A stretch of DNA of 64,000 nt from the NCBI GenBank assembly GCA_948144175.1, contig CANXME010000106.1, positions 1,240,001 to 1,304,000 of the forward strand, written 5' to 3'. Made by a program: the position numbers and the translations under genes. Under the pieces are notes generated by a model, which saw only the letters and a program-made list of their open reading frames with translations, searched no databases and was not told the origin of the DNA. The first letter of the stretch is position 1. The number at the start of each line of letters is the position of its first letter. Source of the DNA: Closterium sp. NIES-65. Lineage: Eukaryota > Streptophyta > Zygnematophyceae > Desmidiales > Closteriaceae. Positions 61,934 to 64,000 of this stretch are shown here, one piece after another.

Positions 61934-62807
61934 TGTTGGAGACTAAGGACGGAGTCTACGAAGATTAGGTGCCTAAAATTCTCAAAATCGTTGGCTTAGA
62001 ATTCTGGACAGAAACGTCGCGCTCACAAGAAACGCCGTTGACAAAAACTTCACGGTCAGGACTTCACCAAACTCAGATATGTTGTAGCTCTACTCCGTGG
62101 CTACAATTCCCAAGTTGAATCGTACAAAAAGGTGAAGTATTTCTTGAGTTATCAATTGCAGCGCACTAGGGGGTACGCTGCCATAGAATCTTAATTCAAT
62201 CACAATAGTCTCACACAAGTACACAATTACTACACAAGAGAGTTTGAGTAGCACTAAACCAGGTGGAAGGGATGAGGAGGATGAGAGGGCAGGTCCCAAG
62301 AGAGTCCCCAACCAAGGAAACCCCATGCCACACAATTCCCTTCCCCATAGGCAACCCAACTTTGACCTTTGTCACTATCCCAACCTCCACAATCCACCTC
62401 AACCCAACTTGGCCACACTTGCCAACCTGGTTTGGTTTTTCCCAACCATTTGGCAGCAACTACAGTAGAAAAGACGAATTTCCCAACCCCCAAAAGTCTG
62501 TACCCCATATAGAGTCAACCCCACAACTTCCCACAGTTGCCACAATCAAATATGAAAAGCATACGAACTCCAACGTTCGTACCTTTCATGTTCGTGCTCC
62601 GATTGAAGTGATAATTGGTTCGTCTGAAAGCTCTTGAGCAGAGGAGTCACTTCAGATATCTGCTCAAACCAAATAACATTCACACACACTCGGAAAAAAC
62701 CAAACCGCACAAAACACAACTTCTTGCACATGCTCACACCACGCATGCAGCGCACGAACACATGATGGGAGGCAGACAGACGTGAATGCATATGATTGCA
62801 TCACACA
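61934..62807 (-). repeat. C9 3' LTR
   Basis: 874 bp, alignable end to end with 52759-53635 with many substitutions. Confidence 0.88.
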
Positions 62808-62867
62808 GCAAACTCCCCCTCTGGCTGCCAACCATCATCCCACAGGCCATAGCTCAAGCATGCACCT

Positions 62868-63921
62868 TCAATGCACACTCATCCCAGCAAGCTTCATGCC
62901 CTTCCAATGCTCAGATTCAGCCAGGCGCTTGGTGAGAATGTCAGCCGCCTGCTGATGGGTCTTCACAATCTCCAGTCGCACCTCCTTGTCCAGGAGCCTC
63001 CTCACCCAGTGCCACTTAGGCCTGATGTGTTTGGTCAGCCCATGAAGACAAGCATTCTTCGCTAGCTTCACTGCCGACTCATTGTCACAGAAAATCACAG
63101 TCGGCTTCCTCTGTCACACTTCGATCTCCTCCAACAAACGCCTCAGCCACACCACCTCCTTTGCCCCATGATGCAGGGCCATGTACTCTGCCTTACACGA
63201 GGACTACCCCACCTCGTTCTGCTTCTTGCTGCGCCAGCTCACTGCACCACCTCCAAACAGGCACACATAGCCTCCAATGCTGGTGCCATCCGCCTTCACA
63301 GAGTTGAAGATGGCATCGGTGTAGCAGGTCAAGAGCATCTCCCCCTTGCCCAAATCAGCTGCACCCCTCTGCAGCCTCTGTCGCACAACGCTGTACTCCA
63401 CGCCCACTGATGCCGTAGCGCTCACATAGCGGACCAACCTCTTGGCCGCTTCCAGCTGCTCATGACTGGGGCGTGCAACCACACTTGCAAGCCTGGATGT
63501 AGCAAAGGCAATGTCAGGCCGCGTGTGGTTAGCTGCATAATTGAGTGCCCCCACCATGGAATGAAACAGCTTCCTGTCACTCTCACCCACCACCTCCTCA
63601 TCAGCACAGGGCTCCACTATGAACCCTGAAGGCAGTGGGGTGGCTGGCTTCCCTCCATCTTGCAGCCCATACTTCTCGGCCAGCCCCTCACAGTACTTCC
63701 TCTGGTGCAACCTCAACACTCCCTTGTCAAGGTCCCTCTCCACATGCATCCCCAGGTAACACTTCACATCTCCCATCTTGGAACACTTGAACTGCATCTC
63801 CAATATCTCCTCCACACGCTCAATAATTACAAATGACTCAGAGAAGAGCAAGATGTCGTCCACGTACACCAGGAGCATGAGAAACTGCTTCTTCTCTTCA
63901 AGCAGCAAGAGGCTGTGGTCA
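62868..63921 (-). pseudogene. C9 RT C-terminal part and RNase H
   Basis: RT: FLMLLVYVDDILLFSESFVI, MQFKCSKMGDVKCYLGMHVE, RLHQRKYCEGLAEKYGLQDG, MVGALNYAANHTRPDIAFAT. RNase H: LLTCYTDAIFNSVKADGTSI (Asp-Ala-Ile in place of Asp-Ala-Asp/Ser), VSWRSKKQNEVG then TAG, later CDNESAVKLAKNACLHGLTK and HQQAADILTKRLAESEHW, ending at 62868. Two stops, near 63206 and 63110. Confidence 0.88.
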
Positions 63922-64000
63922 TGTCTGAAACAAGAAGTGATTGAACTACACAACATTGGAGTACAAGTATGAAACCCTAGAGTTGTGTACCCCCTAAAGG
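63922..64000 (-). repeat. C10: partial copia LTR inserted in C9 RT, continues past the window
   Basis: tgtctgaaacaagaagtg to the window end contains gtacaagtatgaaaccctag and gtgtaccccc, the reverse of the copia LTR core seen in C1-C6. C9 RT homology stops exactly at 63921. Confidence 0.75.

Larger units (their letters stand above)
61934..63921 (-). mobile_element. C9: Ty1/copia element of the C8 lineage, RT-containing, incomplete
   Basis: 3' LTR 61934-62807 (874 bp) is homologous to the C8 LTRs but clearly diverged (TGTGTGATGC start, TTGGAGACTAAGG end region). Polypurine tract CCAGAGGGGGAG is at 62808-62825. RNase H and RT follow up to 63921, where another LTR interrupts. The rest lies outside the window. 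It shows what C8 has lost. Confidence 0.88.

Overview
The window is a eukaryotic, GC-rich, repeat-dominated locus. About 93% of it is nested LTR retrotransposons. The only host gene I can model is a six-exon ankyrin-repeat gene at the left end. Plant-type Ty1/copia and chromodomain Ty3/gypsy elements, PBSs matching initiator tRNA-Met, and spliced G-rich introns suggest a green-lineage genome. A streptophyte alga is my best guess, but the sequence does not prove it. I see no CRISPR array, rRNA gene or bacterial-style operon.

Layout. 863-3778 (-) is a complete 208-aa ankyrin gene of YAR1 type; its introns are full of tandem repeats carrying copies of its own splice sites. From 4171 rightward, a truncated minus-strand gypsy element (G2) holds in its LTR a second, full-length gypsy element (G1, 4277-32183, TSD cctag). 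G1 is split by three copia elements: C1 (5049-12705 +, TSD cggag), C2 (13690-20227 -, imperfect TSD) and C3 (20936-27616 +, TSD cttct). Its 5' LTR also holds a 1.5-kb non-autonomous LTR element (TRIM1, 30422-31927, TSD tagcg). C1 itself carries a solo LTR (8869-8999, TSD cagac). G2 resumes at 32189-35290 and is interrupted by a 371-bp miniature LTR element (TRIM2, 34546-34916, TSD gtgta).

35521-36257 is an old copia 3' end. 36480-37400 is a gypsy gag remnant. 37396-45640 is a plus-strand gypsy (G3) split by copia C4 (38859-43560, TSD atctg). 45831-61648 is an old minus copia (C5) split by copia C6 (47715-61207 -, TSD gcccc). C6 holds a copia 3'-end fragment (C7) and a young copia of another lineage (C8, 52759-57803 +, TSD agtgg). 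C9 (61934-63921 -) belongs to the C8 lineage and is itself interrupted by the LTR of one more element at the right edge.

The copia elements of the main lineage share one plan: LTRs of 114-128 bp, a PBS, a 21-bp GC-rich minisatellite leader, gag (lost in C3, C4 and C6), a zinc-finger-like CX13CX3-4HX4C module, protease, integrase, a Gly/Ala/Glu/Pro repeat linker, RT and RNase H. All copies carry stops or frameshifts. The one clean retrotransposon ORF is the gag-protease-integrase frame of C8, which lacks RT and RNase H. Several elements have sequence after the PBS that continues to resemble the complement of initiator tRNA-Met, which I regard as the most interesting signal here together with C8.
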